Below, piece by piece: positions 53,182-60,796 of a DNA stretch of 64,000 nt. Under the pieces are notes generated by a model. That model was not told the DNA's origin and ran no database searches. It saw nothing but the letters and a program-made list of their open reading frames with translations. This DNA is from Sphingomonadales bacterium. GTDB lineage: Bacteria; Pseudomonadota; Alphaproteobacteria; Sphingomonadales; Sphingomonadaceae. The stretch spans positions 1 to 64,000 of the forward strand of contig SEFZ01000006.1 in NCBI GenBank assembly GCA_004173185.1. Reading direction: 5' to 3'. The translations under genes were made by a program, and so were the position numbers. The stretch's first letter is position 1. Each line of letters starts with the position of its first letter.

Positions 53182-53814
53182 TTGCGCACCCTTGTCATCG
53201 AAACCGCTACCGCCGCCTGCTCGATCGCGTTGATCGAGGGCGGGCGGGTGATCGCAAACGCGCATGATGTGGTCGGGCGCGGCCATGCCGAGCGGCTGAT
53301 CCCGATGATCGCAGCCCTGCCCGATGAGGGCCGAAGTCCGCGCATCCTTGTCGATGTCGGCCCCGGCAGCTTTACCGGCGTGCGCGTTGGCCTTGCCGCA
53401 GCGCGCGGACTCGCGATTGGCTGGGGCGCAGAAGTGCATGGCTATTCGTCGCTCGCCTTGATCGCCGCCGCCGGCTTCGCCGCCGATCCCGCCCGCGCGC
53501 AGCTTGCCGTCGTGCTCGAAGGGGGGCACGGTGAAGTCTTCATGCAGGTTTTTAACGCTTCTCCGTTCGGTGCGCAGGCGCCGCTGCAATCGCTGCTGCC
53601 CGGCGCGGCAATCGAAGCGCTGGCGGGCATCGCCGCGATCGGCAGCGGCATCCGTCGCCTTGCCGAGGTCGCGCCAGATTATCCGCTCGCCGAGGCATGG
53701 CCCAACGCAATTGACGCAGCCTTGCTGCCTCCCGAATTCGCGTCCCTGCCGCCCAGCCCGATTTATGGCCGCGCGCCCGACGCAAAGACACTCGCCGAAC
53801 GGGGCCTCGCATGA
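53182..53814 (+). CDS. tsaB: TsaB, tRNA t6A threonylcarbamoylation subunit
   Basis: 210 aa from TTG 53182, the first start that gives the standard TsaB beginning (LRTLVIETATAACSIALIEG); earlier in-frame codons lie in the preceding gene. ASKHA-fold block VDVGPGSFTGVRVGLAAARG is the family hallmark, and the C-terminal YGRAPDAK motif is present. TsaB lacks the metal site and scaffolds TsaD and TsaE for N6-threonylcarbamoyladenosine at position 37 of ANN-decoding tRNAs. Overlaps rimI (ATGA), a common pairing. Confidence 0.94.
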   Translation: MRTLVIETATAACSIALIEGGRVIANAHDVVGRGHAERLIPMIAALPDEGRSPRILVDVGPGSFTGVRVGLAAARGLAIGWGAEVHGYSSLALIAAAGFAADPARAQLAVVLEGGHGEVFMQVFNASPFGAQAPLQSLLPGAAIEALAGIAAIGSGIRRLAEVAPDYPLAEAWPNAIDAALLPPEFASLPPSPIYGRAPDAKTLAERGLA

Positions 53815-54287
53815 GCACGATATTGAACCAGAGCGAGCTCCGCGAAGGCGGGGCCCATGATCTGCCGCATATCGCCCAGATCATGCAGGACGGCTTCGAT
53901 CCGCGCTTCGGCGAAGCATGGACCAGCGCCCAATGCATGGGGATGCTCTCGCTTCCCGGCGTCTGGTTGGTGATCGCAAGTCTGGGCGAAGACGACGTTG
54001 CCTTTGCACTTGCCCGGATGGCTGCCGACGAAGCCGAATTATTGCTGCTCGCCACCCGCCCCGCGGCGCGGCGTCGCGGCGTAGGCGGAGCCCTGTTGCG
54101 CGCGATCATCGAGGAAGCCCGCGCCCGTGGCGCAGCCCGGATTCACCTAGAGGTACGCTCGGGAAACGATGCGGTGGAGTTATACCGTCGCGAAGGTTTC
54201 GCCAAGGTTGGCCAGCGCAACAACTACTATCGCGGCAAGGCTGGCCAGTTGTTCGATGCGCATACCTATGCTCGCGAATTGAATTGA
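53811..54287 (+). CDS. rimI: RimI, ribosomal-protein N-acetyltransferase
   Basis: 158 aa GNAT protein. The acetyl-CoA motif is LLLLATRPAARRRGVGGALL, followed by ARIHLEVRSGNDAVELYRRE and GFAKVGQRNNYYR, the usual RimI end. It acetylates the N-terminus of ribosomal protein S18 in well-studied bacteria. Translationally coupled to tsaB. Confidence 0.92.
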   Translation: MSTILNQSELREGGAHDLPHIAQIMQDGFDPRFGEAWTSAQCMGMLSLPGVWLVIASLGEDDVAFALARMAADEAELLLLATRPAARRRGVGGALLRAIIEEARARGAARIHLEVRSGNDAVELYRREGFAKVGQRNNYYRGKAGQLFDAHTYARELN

Positions 54288-54411
54288 CCCAAATCTATTC
54301 AGGGAAATTTGGACAGCCTAATGTTAATCGCTTGCCATCGGGCCGAAATGGACCGATACGGCCGGGCGCAGCGGGAAGCAAACTCGCGCGATATGGGTTG
54401 AAAGGAAGAAT

Positions 54412-54828
54412 ATGGATACGATGTCGGACATTCAGGAGACGCTTGTTACGCTGACCGCAGACATTGTTGCGGCACATGTCAGCAACAACAGCGTAGCCGT
54501 TTCTGATCTTCCGGTGCTTATCCAGAACGTACATGGTGCGCTCGCCGGTCTCGGCACGCCCGTTGCTGCGCCTGAAGTGAAGCAGGAGCCGGCCGTTTCG
54601 ATCCGTTCGTCGATCAAGCCCGATTTCATCGTCTGCCTCGAAGACGGCAAGAAGCTCAAGATGCTCAAGCGCCATCTGATGACGCACTATCAGATGACCC
54701 CGGAGCAGTATCGCGCCAAGTGGAACCTTCCCGCCGACTATCCGATGGTCGCGCCGAACTATGCCGAGCAGCGCCGCACTCTGGCGAAGAAGATCGGCCT
54801 GGGCACGAAGCGCCGCAAGCGCGTCTGA
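54412..54828 (+). CDS. mucR: MucR/Ros family transcriptional regulator
   Basis: 138 aa. N-terminal oligomerisation region and a C-terminal DNA-binding domain with [36 protein letters not shown] and [20 protein letters not shown]. The zinc-finger ligand pattern is Cys75-x2-Asp78-x9-His88-x3-His92: Asp replaces the second Cys of Agrobacterium Ros, a substitution known in other MucR members, some of which fold without zinc. MucR proteins are H-NS-like global regulators binding AT-rich DNA. The gene is preceded by a 124-base AT-richer leader and followed by a strong terminator. Confidence 0.94.
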   Translation: MDTMSDIQETLVTLTADIVAAHVSNNSVAVSDLPVLIQNVHGALAGLGTPVAAPEVKQEPAVSIRSSIKPDFIVCLEDGKKLKMLKRHLMTHYQMTPEQYRAKWNLPADYPMVAPNYAEQRRTLAKKIGLGTKRRKRV

Positions 54829-54849
54829 TTTTCCGCATAAGCGTTCAAG

Positions 54850-54883
54850 CGCCGGCCGGGGCAAATGCCCGGGCCGGCGTTTT
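54850..54883 (+). terminator. Intrinsic terminator after mucR
   Basis: Outer arms CGCCGGCC (54850-54857) and GGCCGGCG (54872-54879), inner arms GGGC and GCCC around an AAAT loop, then TTTT (54880-54883). A classical rho-independent terminator 22 bases after the mucR stop, separating it from fur. Confidence 0.88.
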
Positions 54884-54933
54884 GCTGTCTGCCTCCCCTT
54901 CCCCCCTGCGGTCGATGACGCTACATCCCCTGC

Positions 54934-55356
54934 ATGGCACGCAAAATTGATCTCGAAGCTCTTTGTCAGGAAAAAGGTCTGCGGATCACCGAGCAGCGCA
55001 AGGTTATCGCGCGCGTGCTCTCCGACGCCGAGGATCATCCCGACGTCGAGAAGGTCTATGAGCGGGCCTCCGCCATCGATCCCGGCATCTCGATCGCCAC
55101 GGTGTACCGCACGGTTCGCCTGTTCGAAGAAGCAGGAATTCTCGATCGTCACGATTTCGGTGACGGCCGCGCGCGCTATGAGCCCGCGCCCGAAGCGCAT
55201 CACGACCATCTGATCGACGTCGAGACCGGCCGCGTGATCGAATTCGTCGATCCCGAGCTCGAACTGCTCCAGAAGCAGATCGCCGAACGGCTGGGCTTCC
55301 GTCTGGTCGATCACCGCATGGAGCTGTACGGGGTTGCCCTCGATCGCAAGAGCTGA
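54934..55356 (+). CDS. fur: Fur family metalloregulator (CxxC-less)
   Basis: 140 aa. DNA-binding winged helix about 1-85 (GLRITEQRKVIARVL, GISIATVYRTVRLFEEAGIL), then a dimerisation domain with metal ligands in EAHHDHLIDVETGRVIEF and a late VDHRMELYG. The two CxxC motifs of E. coli Fur are absent, as in the alphaproteobacterial Fur/Mur group, some of which respond to manganese as well as iron. It probably represses iron (or Mn) uptake genes. The plsC start lies within its last codons. Confidence 0.93.
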   Translation: MARKIDLEALCQEKGLRITEQRKVIARVLSDAEDHPDVEKVYERASAIDPGISIATVYRTVRLFEEAGILDRHDFGDGRARYEPAPEAHHDHLIDVETGRVIEFVDPELELLQKQIAERLGFRLVDHRMELYGVALDRKS

Positions 55357-56212
55357 GGCGCGCCGCGCGGATGCGGCCGCGGGCAAGCCTTACCCGCTGA
55401 CCGGAATCGAGCGCGTCCGCGTCGGCTGGCGCGTGTTCCTTCTGCTGCTGCTGATCCTCACCCACGTGCCGATGCATTATCTGTGGCGGCTGCTCCGCCT
55501 GCCCTCGGCATGGCCGCGCTGGTTTCTCGGACGGGTCGGCTGGATCGCAGGCGCGCGCGTGACCAAAATCGGCGTACCGCTCCGCAAGAACGTATTCTAC
55601 GTGTCGAACCATCTCAGCTGGATCGACATCCTCGCGCTCGGTGGCGCGAGCGGAACTGCCTTCATCGCCAAGGCGGAGCTGGCCACCGCGCCTCTGGTCG
55701 GCTGGCTCGCCGGGCTCAACCGCACCGTCTATGTAAAGCGCGAGAACCGGCTTGGCGTTGCCGAGCAGATCAACGAGCTACGCGACGCGCTCGATGAAAA
55801 CTGGGCGGTGACGATCTTTCCCGAAGGCACCACGACTGACGGCCAGTCGCTTCTCCCGTTCAAGACGCCGATGTTGCGCGTGCTCGAGCCACCGCCCCCC
55901 GGCGTGATGGTCCAGCCGGTCCTGCTCGATTATGGCGCGGTCGCCGAAGAGATTGGCTGGATCGGCGAGGAAAGCGGCGTGGTCAACGCCGTCCGCATGC
56001 TCGCGCGCAAGGGCAACTTTCCGCTGCACATCCATTTCCTCGAGCCCTTCCACCCCCGCGACTTCCCCGGCCGCAAGGCGATTGCAGCGGAGAGCCGTCG
56101 CGTGATCGAAGCGGCGCTGATCGAAACCCTGGGCAAGCCGCTGCGGCCGTTCGCTTATGCGGTGGATGCGGTGCGGTATCAGGCGCAGGCCCCAGATACG
56201 GTAACCCCATAG
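55334..56212 (+). CDS. plsC: 1-acyl-sn-glycerol-3-phosphate acyltransferase (PlsC)
   Basis: 292 aa from TTG 55334, overlapping fur by 23 bases; no ATG is available before the first membrane helix (RVFLLLLLILTHVPMHYLW, about 33-51). Acyltransferase motifs are VSNHLSWIDILALGG (HX4D) and VTIFPEGTTTDGQSLLPFKT. A Pro-rich bend and a C-terminal region rich in charges follow. Adds the second acyl chain to lysophosphatidic acid in phospholipid synthesis at the inner membrane. The adjacent GIY-YIG unit begins four bases after the stop. Confidence 0.92.
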   Translation: MPSIARAEARRADAAAGKPYPLTGIERVRVGWRVFLLLLLILTHVPMHYLWRLLRLPSAWPRWFLGRVGWIAGARVTKIGVPLRKNVFYVSNHLSWIDILALGGASGTAFIAKAELATAPLVGWLAGLNRTVYVKRENRLGVAEQINELRDALDENWAVTIFPEGTTTDGQSLLPFKTPMLRVLEPPPPGVMVQPVLLDYGAVAEEIGWIGEESGVVNAVRMLARKGNFPLHIHFLEPFHPRDFPGRKAIAAESRRVIEAALIETLGKPLRPFAYAVDAVRYQAQAPDTVTP

Positions 56213-56215
56213 TTC

Positions 56216-56614
56216 GTCACGCTGAACTCGTTTCAGCGTCCAACGCGCAACAAGTTCAAAGCCTTTCTGCAATTCCCAACGCAGGCGCCAAATCCTCCCA
56301 TTCGGGATTCTGCCGCTCGATCAGGTTGAGCTTCCACTCCCGATGCCACCGCTTGAGTTGCTTCTCGCGCACAATCGCGGAGTCCATGCTTTCCGCCATC
56401 TCGAAATAGACAAGCCGATAGACACGATATCGGCTGACAAACCCTCCGGTGATCCCGTGGCGATGCATGTAAAGGCGACCGGGCAAGTCGGACGTCACGC
56501 CGATATAGATCGTCCCGCGCGCCGCGCTGGCGAGAATGTAGACGCAATGACTGCGATCTCTCGGGATCGTATAGGCCTGCCGCACCTTGGATGCTGAAAC
56601 AAGTTCAGCATGAC
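56216..56614. mobile_element. GIY-YIG gene bounded by inverted palindromic repeats
   Basis: Two copies of a 26-bp sequence lie in opposite orientation at 56216-56241 and 56589-56614, matching at 23 of 26 positions. Each is itself a palindrome (arms 56219-56226/56232-56239: ACGCTGAA and TTCAGCGT; right copy ATGCTGAA and TTCAGCAT). Two of the three differences are a compensatory C-G to T-A pair change in the stem. The repeats enclose one GIY-YIG gene, and the unit sits between plsC and miaB. This looks like a small selfish or domesticated repeat-nuclease unit; mobility is inferred. Confidence 0.65.
56256..56585 (-). CDS. GIY-YIG nuclease family protein (UPF0213/YhbQ-like)
   Basis: 109 aa from GTG 56585, the only start giving the normal family length; the frame stays open leftwards through the repeat (HAELVSAS), which should not be included. 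The GIY-YIG core is CVYILASAARGTIYIGVTSD, catalytic Arg in LPGRLYMHRHG, the YFEMAE segment, metal-binding Glu probably in SAIVREKQLKRW, and the conserved end NPEWEDLAPA. Single-domain members are thought to act on DNA but few have been tested. It lies four bases from the right repeat and 15 from the left one. No Shine-Dalgarno is visible. Confidence 0.8.
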   Translation of the reverse strand: MRQAYTIPRDRSHCVYILASAARGTIYIGVTSDLPGRLYMHRHGITGGFVSRYRVYRLVYFEMAESMDSAIVREKQLKRWHREWKLNLIERQNPEWEDLAPALGIAERL

Positions 56615-56642
56615 GATGGTTTTGGCTATAGGCCCGCGCATC

Positions 56643-57977
56643 ATGAACGCCCCCAAATCCCCCAAGACCTTCCACGTCAAGTCGTTCGGCTGCCAGATGA
56701 ACGTCTATGACGGCGAGCGCATGGCCGAGTTGATGGCCGCGCAGGGCATGACCGCGACCGACGATGCCAGCGCCGCCGATCTCGTCGTGCTCAACACCTG
56801 CCATATCCGCGAGAAAGCGACCGAGAAGGTCTATTCGGACATCGGCCGCATCCGCAAACACGCCAAGCGCGACCACGACAACGAGCCGATGATCGCCATC
56901 GCCGGCTGCGTCGCGCAGGCCGAGGGCGACGAGATCATCCGCCGCGCCAAGGTCGATGTCGTGGTCGGGCCGCAAGCCTATCACAACCTTCCCGATCTGG
57001 TCGCCAAGGCCGCTGCGGGCACATCCGCGCTCGATACCGACATGCCGCTCGCCAGCAAGTTCGGCGCGCTGCCCGCGCGGCGCAAGGTCGGCCCCTCGGC
57101 GTTCCTGACGGTGCAGGAAGGGTGCGATAAGTTCTGCACTTATTGCGTCGTGCCCTATACGCGCGGCGCCGAAGTCAGCCGGCCGTTCGCGGCGATCGTC
57201 GATGAGGCCAAGGCGCTGGTCGATGCCGGTGCGCGCGAGATCACCTTGCTCGGCCAGAACGTCAATGCGTGGGACGACGATGCGGGCAACGGCCTGCACG
57301 ACCTGATCGCCGCGCTCGACAAGATCCCCGATCTCGCCCGCATCCGCTACACCACCAGCCACCCCAACGACATGCGCGAAGGCCTGATCCGCGCGCATGC
57401 CGATGTCGAAAAGCTGATGCCCTTCCTTCACCTTCCCGTGCAATCGGGCAGCGACCGCGTGCTCAAGGCGATGAACCGCAGCCACACGCGCGACAGCTAC
57501 CTAAAGCTGCTCGACCGCGTCCGCGCAGTGCGCCCCGATATCGCGCTGTCGGGCGATTTCATCGTCGGCTTCCCCGGCGAAACCGAAGCCGAATTCGCCG
57601 AGACGCTCAGCCTGGTCGACGCCGTCGGCTATTCGCAATGCTTCAGCTTCAAATACTCGCCCCGCCCCGGCACACCGGCAGCCGAAATGACCGATGGGTT
57701 CGTCTCGAACGAAGTCATGGACGAGCGCCTCCAGCGCCTCCAGTCACACCTCAACCGCGATCAGGCCGCGTTCAATGCCGCCACTCTCGGGCGCACCTGC
57801 TCGGTGCTGATCGAGCGCAAGGGCAAGCTCCCCGGCCAGATGCTGGGCAAATCGCCCTGGCTGCAATCGGTGCATCTGATGACCGATGCGCAGATCGGCG
57901 ATCTGGTCGAAGTCGAGATCGTACGCGCGGACCCCAATTCGCTGGCCGGCGTGGAGCGGGTGAAGGCTGCGGCATAA
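56643..57977 (+). CDS. miaB: MiaB, tRNA-i6A37 methylthiotransferase
   Basis: 444 aa from ATG 56643 (MNAPKSPKTFHVKSFGCQMN); an upstream ATG at 56610 falls in the right-hand repeat. Methylthiotransferase domain with three Cys (SFGCQMN, NTCHIRE, AGCVAQ), radical SAM site CDKFCTYC in QEGCDKFCTYCVVPYTRGAE, and a C-terminal TRAM domain (about 375-444). Two 4Fe-4S clusters. Adds 2-methylthio to i6A37 in tRNAs reading UNN codons. Upstream of phoH-ybeY-corC, the widespread order. Confidence 0.97.
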   Translation: MNAPKSPKTFHVKSFGCQMNVYDGERMAELMAAQGMTATDDASAADLVVLNTCHIREKATEKVYSDIGRIRKHAKRDHDNEPMIAIAGCVAQAEGDEIIRRAKVDVVVGPQAYHNLPDLVAKAAAGTSALDTDMPLASKFGALPARRKVGPSAFLTVQEGCDKFCTYCVVPYTRGAEVSRPFAAIVDEAKALVDAGAREITLLGQNVNAWDDDAGNGLHDLIAALDKIPDLARIRYTTSHPNDMREGLIRAHADVEKLMPFLHLPVQSGSDRVLKAMNRSHTRDSYLKLLDRVRAVRPDIALSGDFIVGFPGETEAEFAETLSLVDAVGYSQCFSFKYSPRPGTPAAEMTDGFVSNEVMDERLQRLQSHLNRDQAAFNAATLGRTCSVLIERKGKLPGQMLGKSPWLQSVHLMTDAQIGDLVEVEIVRADPNSLAGVERVKAAA

Positions 57978-58199
57978 GCATTCTGTGCCCCGAAATCCTC
58001 AGTCCACAGTCTTCTCGCGCAGTCCGTCGAATTTCGCTGTCTTAATCGAATCGCCTCTGTCAGTCTTATCGTCGCACATGCGCAACGGAACCCTCCGCCC
58101 CCGCGTTTTCGCCATTATGGGCCGCGCATCTGCTTCGCTTCAAACTGACATGATTGCGCGCGATAGCGTGCAGCATTTCCTCGCGCCCATAGGAGCCGC

Positions 58200-59207
58200 A
58201 TGAGCCGCAAGCCTGTCCAAGCCCAGTCCGGTGATCGCTCGCGCACCGAGGTCAATTTCGACAAGCCCCAGCTCCTGCCGCAATTGTTCGGCGAGTTCGA
58301 CAGCAACCTGCTCGCGCTGGAAGAACGCCTTGGCGTCTATATTCATGCCCGCGGCCAGAAGGTGCAGATCGAGGGGTCTGCCGAGGCTGTCGCCCATGCC
58401 CGCGAAGTGCTTCAGGAACTCCACAGCCGGGTCATCCGCGGCGAGGATATCGATACCGGGCTAATCGAGGCGATCATCGCCATGTCGAGTGAGCCGATGT
58501 TCACCGGGATCGTCAAGGCGGAGGTGGCGAACGGCAACACCCCGCCCGGCGTCATGATCCGCACGCGAAAGAAGACGATCGTACCGCGCTCGGTGACGCA
58601 GACGCATTATATGCGCGAGCTGGCGTCGAACGACATGATCTTCGCGCTCGGGCCAGCAGGCACCGGCAAGACCTATCTCGCCGTGGCGCAGGCCGTGGCG
58701 CAATTGATCACGGGCAGCGTCCAGCGGCTGATCCTCTCGCGCCCCGCAGTCGAGGCGGGCGAGAAGCTCGGCTTCCTGCCCGGCGATATGAAGGAAAAGG
58801 TCGATCCGTATCTGCGCCCGATCTACGACGCGCTGCACGATTGCCTGCCCGCCGAACAGGTCGAGCGGCGAATCGCCAGCGGTGAGATCGAGATCGCGCC
58901 GATCGCGTTCATGCGCGGCCGCACGCTGGCGGATGCCTTCGTCATCCTCGACGAAGCGCAGAACACCACGCCCGCACAGATGAAGATGTTCCTCACCCGC
59001 TTTGGCCAGAACAGCCGGATGGTGATCTGCGGCGATCCGAACCAGACCGATCTTCCCGGCGGGCCCAATGCCTCGGGCCTGAACGACGCGGTGAACAAGC
59101 TGGAGGGGATCGAAGGAATTTCGACCGTGCGCTTCTCGACCGCAGATGTGGTGCGTCACCCGATAGTCGGGCGCATCGTCATGGCCTATGAGGGGCCGAA
59201 TGCTTAG
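58200..59207 (+). CDS. phoH: PhoH family ATPase (PhoL-like)
   Basis: 335 aa; AGGAG lies four bases before the ATG. N-terminal KH-like/appendage region (about 1-115), then the PhoH P-loop domain: Walker [39 protein letters not shown], Walker B-like [40 protein letters not shown]. Probable RNA-linked ATPase/helicase; its constant pairing with the rRNA endonuclease YbeY suggests a role in ribosome quality control. A 132-bp repeat element separates it from ybeY. Confidence 0.95.
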   Translation: MSRKPVQAQSGDRSRTEVNFDKPQLLPQLFGEFDSNLLALEERLGVYIHARGQKVQIEGSAEAVAHAREVLQELHSRVIRGEDIDTGLIEAIIAMSSEPMFTGIVKAEVANGNTPPGVMIRTRKKTIVPRSVTQTHYMRELASNDMIFALGPAGTGKTYLAVAQAVAQLITGSVQRLILSRPAVEAGEKLGFLPGDMKEKVDPYLRPIYDALHDCLPAEQVERRIASGEIEIAPIAFMRGRTLADAFVILDEAQNTTPAQMKMFLTRFGQNSRMVICGDPNQTDLPGGPNASGLNDAVNKLEGIEGISTVRFSTADVVRHPIVGRIVMAYEGPNA

Positions 59208-59215
59208 TCACAATC

Positions 59216-59347
59216 AATCCTCCCCCAGAGGGGGAGGGGAACCGCGAAGCGGTGGAGGGGTAGTCGCCCGGAGCGACACGCCAGCGTTTGCGGAGAATAC
59301 CCCTCCGTCATGCTGTGCATGCCACCTCCCCCTCCGGGGGAGGATCT
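59216..59347. repeat. TCCTCCCC-type inverted-repeat element between phoH and ybeY
   Basis: About 132 bases with inverted ends: left ATCCTCCCCCAGAGGGGGAG-like (from 59216), right CTCCCCCTCCGGGGGAGGAT (59326-59345), each end a small hairpin itself. Internal blocks GGTGGAGGGGTA and TACCCCTCCGTC are also inverted. It carries no gene and resembles non-autonomous miniature elements common in sphingomonads. The right edge GGGGGAGGAT becomes the ribosome site of ybeY. Confidence 0.75.
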
Positions 59348-59351
59348 AGTT

Positions 59352-59861
59352 ATGCTCGACGTTGCCGCAATCCCCGAATCCCCCTGGCCCGACCAGGACT
59401 GGGAAGACCTCGCCATTCGCGCCGCGGAGGCCGCGGTGCGCCAGACGCCTTATGTCGAATGGATCGATCACGACGCAGTGATCGAAATCGCGGTGCGCCT
59501 CACCAGCGATGCCGAGGTGCATGTCCTCAACAAGCAATATCGCGACAAGGACAAGCCGACCAACGTGTTGTCCTTCCCGATGGTGCAGCCCGATCTTCTC
59601 GAAACCGTCACGCAAAACAGCGATGATGGCGAGGTTATCCTGGGCGATATCGTCCTCGCTCATGGCGTCTGCGCACGCGAAGCGCTGGAGCGTCAGGTCA
59701 GCGTCGAGGATCATGCGACGCATCTGATTGTCCATGGAGTGTTGCATTTGCTAGGCTATGACCATCAGGGAGACGCCGAAGCCGAGGCAATGGAGGATAT
59801 GGAGCGCGCCGCGCTCCGCCAGCTCGGCCTTCACGACCCCTATTTGATACGCGAGGACTGA
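59352..59861 (+). CDS. ybeY: YbeY, rRNA maturation endoribonuclease
   Basis: 169 aa from ATG 59352 (MLDVAAIPESPW), preceded at seven bases by GGAGGA. The family zinc site HLIVHGVLHLLGYDHQGD (three His) is complete, with RDKDKPTNVLSFP and ILGDIVLAHGV. Single-strand RNase involved in 16S rRNA 3' maturation and ribosome quality control. An ATG 14 codons upstream lies in the repeat element and is less likely. Confidence 0.96.
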   Translation: MLDVAAIPESPWPDQDWEDLAIRAAEAAVRQTPYVEWIDHDAVIEIAVRLTSDAEVHVLNKQYRDKDKPTNVLSFPMVQPDLLETVTQNSDDGEVILGDIVLAHGVCAREALERQVSVEDHATHLIVHGVLHLLGYDHQGDAEAEAMEDMERAALRQLGLHDPYLIRED

Positions 59862-59869
59862 ACCGACCA

Positions 59870-60796
59870 ATGCCCGAGGGCCCTAGTAGCACCGCCTCCA
59901 CCGAAACTTCGGAAGGCTCCAGTAGTAGCAGCGGCGGGATATGGCGATCTCTCCGCGCCCTGTTGTTCGGTGAAGAACAGGGCGAAACGCTGCGCGACAA
60001 GCTGGAAGACGCGATCGACGAGCATGAAGGCGATGGCGGCAGGGCACCCGCCGGCGATCTGGCCCCGATCGAGCGCCAGATGCTGCGCAACCTGCTGCAT
60101 TTCGGCGAGCGCGATGCCGGCGATGTCGGCGTGCCGCGCGCGGATATCATTGCCGTCGACGAGGACACCAGCTTTGCCGATCTGGTCCAGCTCTTTGCCG
60201 AAGCCGGGCACAGCCGCATGCCGGTCTATAAGGGCGCGCTCGATACCGTCATCGGCATGATCCACATCAAGGACGTGTTCGCGATCCTCTCCACCGGCGC
60301 GCCGCATCCGGATACGCTCGCCGGGCTGATCCGCCAGCCGCTTTATGTGCCGCAATCCATGGGCGCGCTCGATCTGCTCGCCCAGATGCGATCGACGCGC
60401 ACCCATCTGGCGATCGTGCTCGATGAATATTCGGGCACCGACGGCATCATCACGATCGAGGATCTGATCGAGGAAATCGTCGGCGAGATCGAAGACGAAC
60501 ATGACGAGGCGCCCACCGCATTGCTGGTCCCGATCGACGGCGGCGGCTGGGAAGCCGATGCGCGTGCCGAACTGGAAGATGTCGGCGAAACCGTCGATCC
60601 GCGCCTTGCCGTGGTTGAGGAAGATGTCGAGACGATCGGCGGCCTCGCCTTCGTGCTTGCAGGGCATGTGCCCAAGCCGGGCGATTGTCTGGAACATGAG
60701 AGCGGCTGGACGCTTGAGATCGTGGAAGCCGATGCACGGCGCGTAACGCGGTTGCGGTTGCATCCACCGGAAAAGATGGCGGAGGCCGAAGAATGA
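59870..60796 (+). CDS. corC: CorC-type protein with CBS pair and transporter-associated domain
   Basis: 308 aa. A Ser/Thr-rich N-terminus is followed by RQMLRNLLHFGERDAGDVGV, then a CBS pair (about 85-205: PRADIIAVDEDTSFADLVQL, MGALDLLAQMRSTRTHLAIV, LDEYSGTDGIITIEDLIEEI) and a C-terminal CorC_HlyC domain (about 225-300: VEEDVETIGGLAFVLAGHVP). No DUF21 membrane domain, so it is the soluble CorC form. Linked to Mg/Co efflux in enterobacteria. It ends the miaB-phoH-ybeY-corC block; the usual next gene lnt is not here. Confidence 0.93.
   Translation: MPEGPSSTASTETSEGSSSSSGGIWRSLRALLFGEEQGETLRDKLEDAIDEHEGDGGRAPAGDLAPIERQMLRNLLHFGERDAGDVGVPRADIIAVDEDTSFADLVQLFAEAGHSRMPVYKGALDTVIGMIHIKDVFAILSTGAPHPDTLAGLIRQPLYVPQSMGALDLLAQMRSTRTHLAIVLDEYSGTDGIITIEDLIEEIVGEIEDEHDEAPTALLVPIDGGGWEADARAELEDVGETVDPRLAVVEEDVETIGGLAFVLAGHVPKPGDCLEHESGWTLEIVEADARRVTRLRLHPPEKMAEAEE

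Noticed and set aside
54412..54828. Degenerate zinc finger as evidence that mucR is broken
   Set aside because: The Cys-x2-Asp pattern occurs in other functional MucR proteins, and the rest of the protein is intact.
56586..57485. Long N-terminal extension of the GIY-YIG gene across miaB
   Set aside because: The frame is open because it runs antisense to miaB and through the palindromic repeat. The GIY-YIG domain itself accounts for the normal family length from GTG 56585.
57978..58199. Possible gene or RNA between miaB and phoH
   Set aside because: In 222 bases I see no ORF with a ribosome site, no stable hairpin and no tRNA-like fold; it most likely holds only the phoH promoter and leader.
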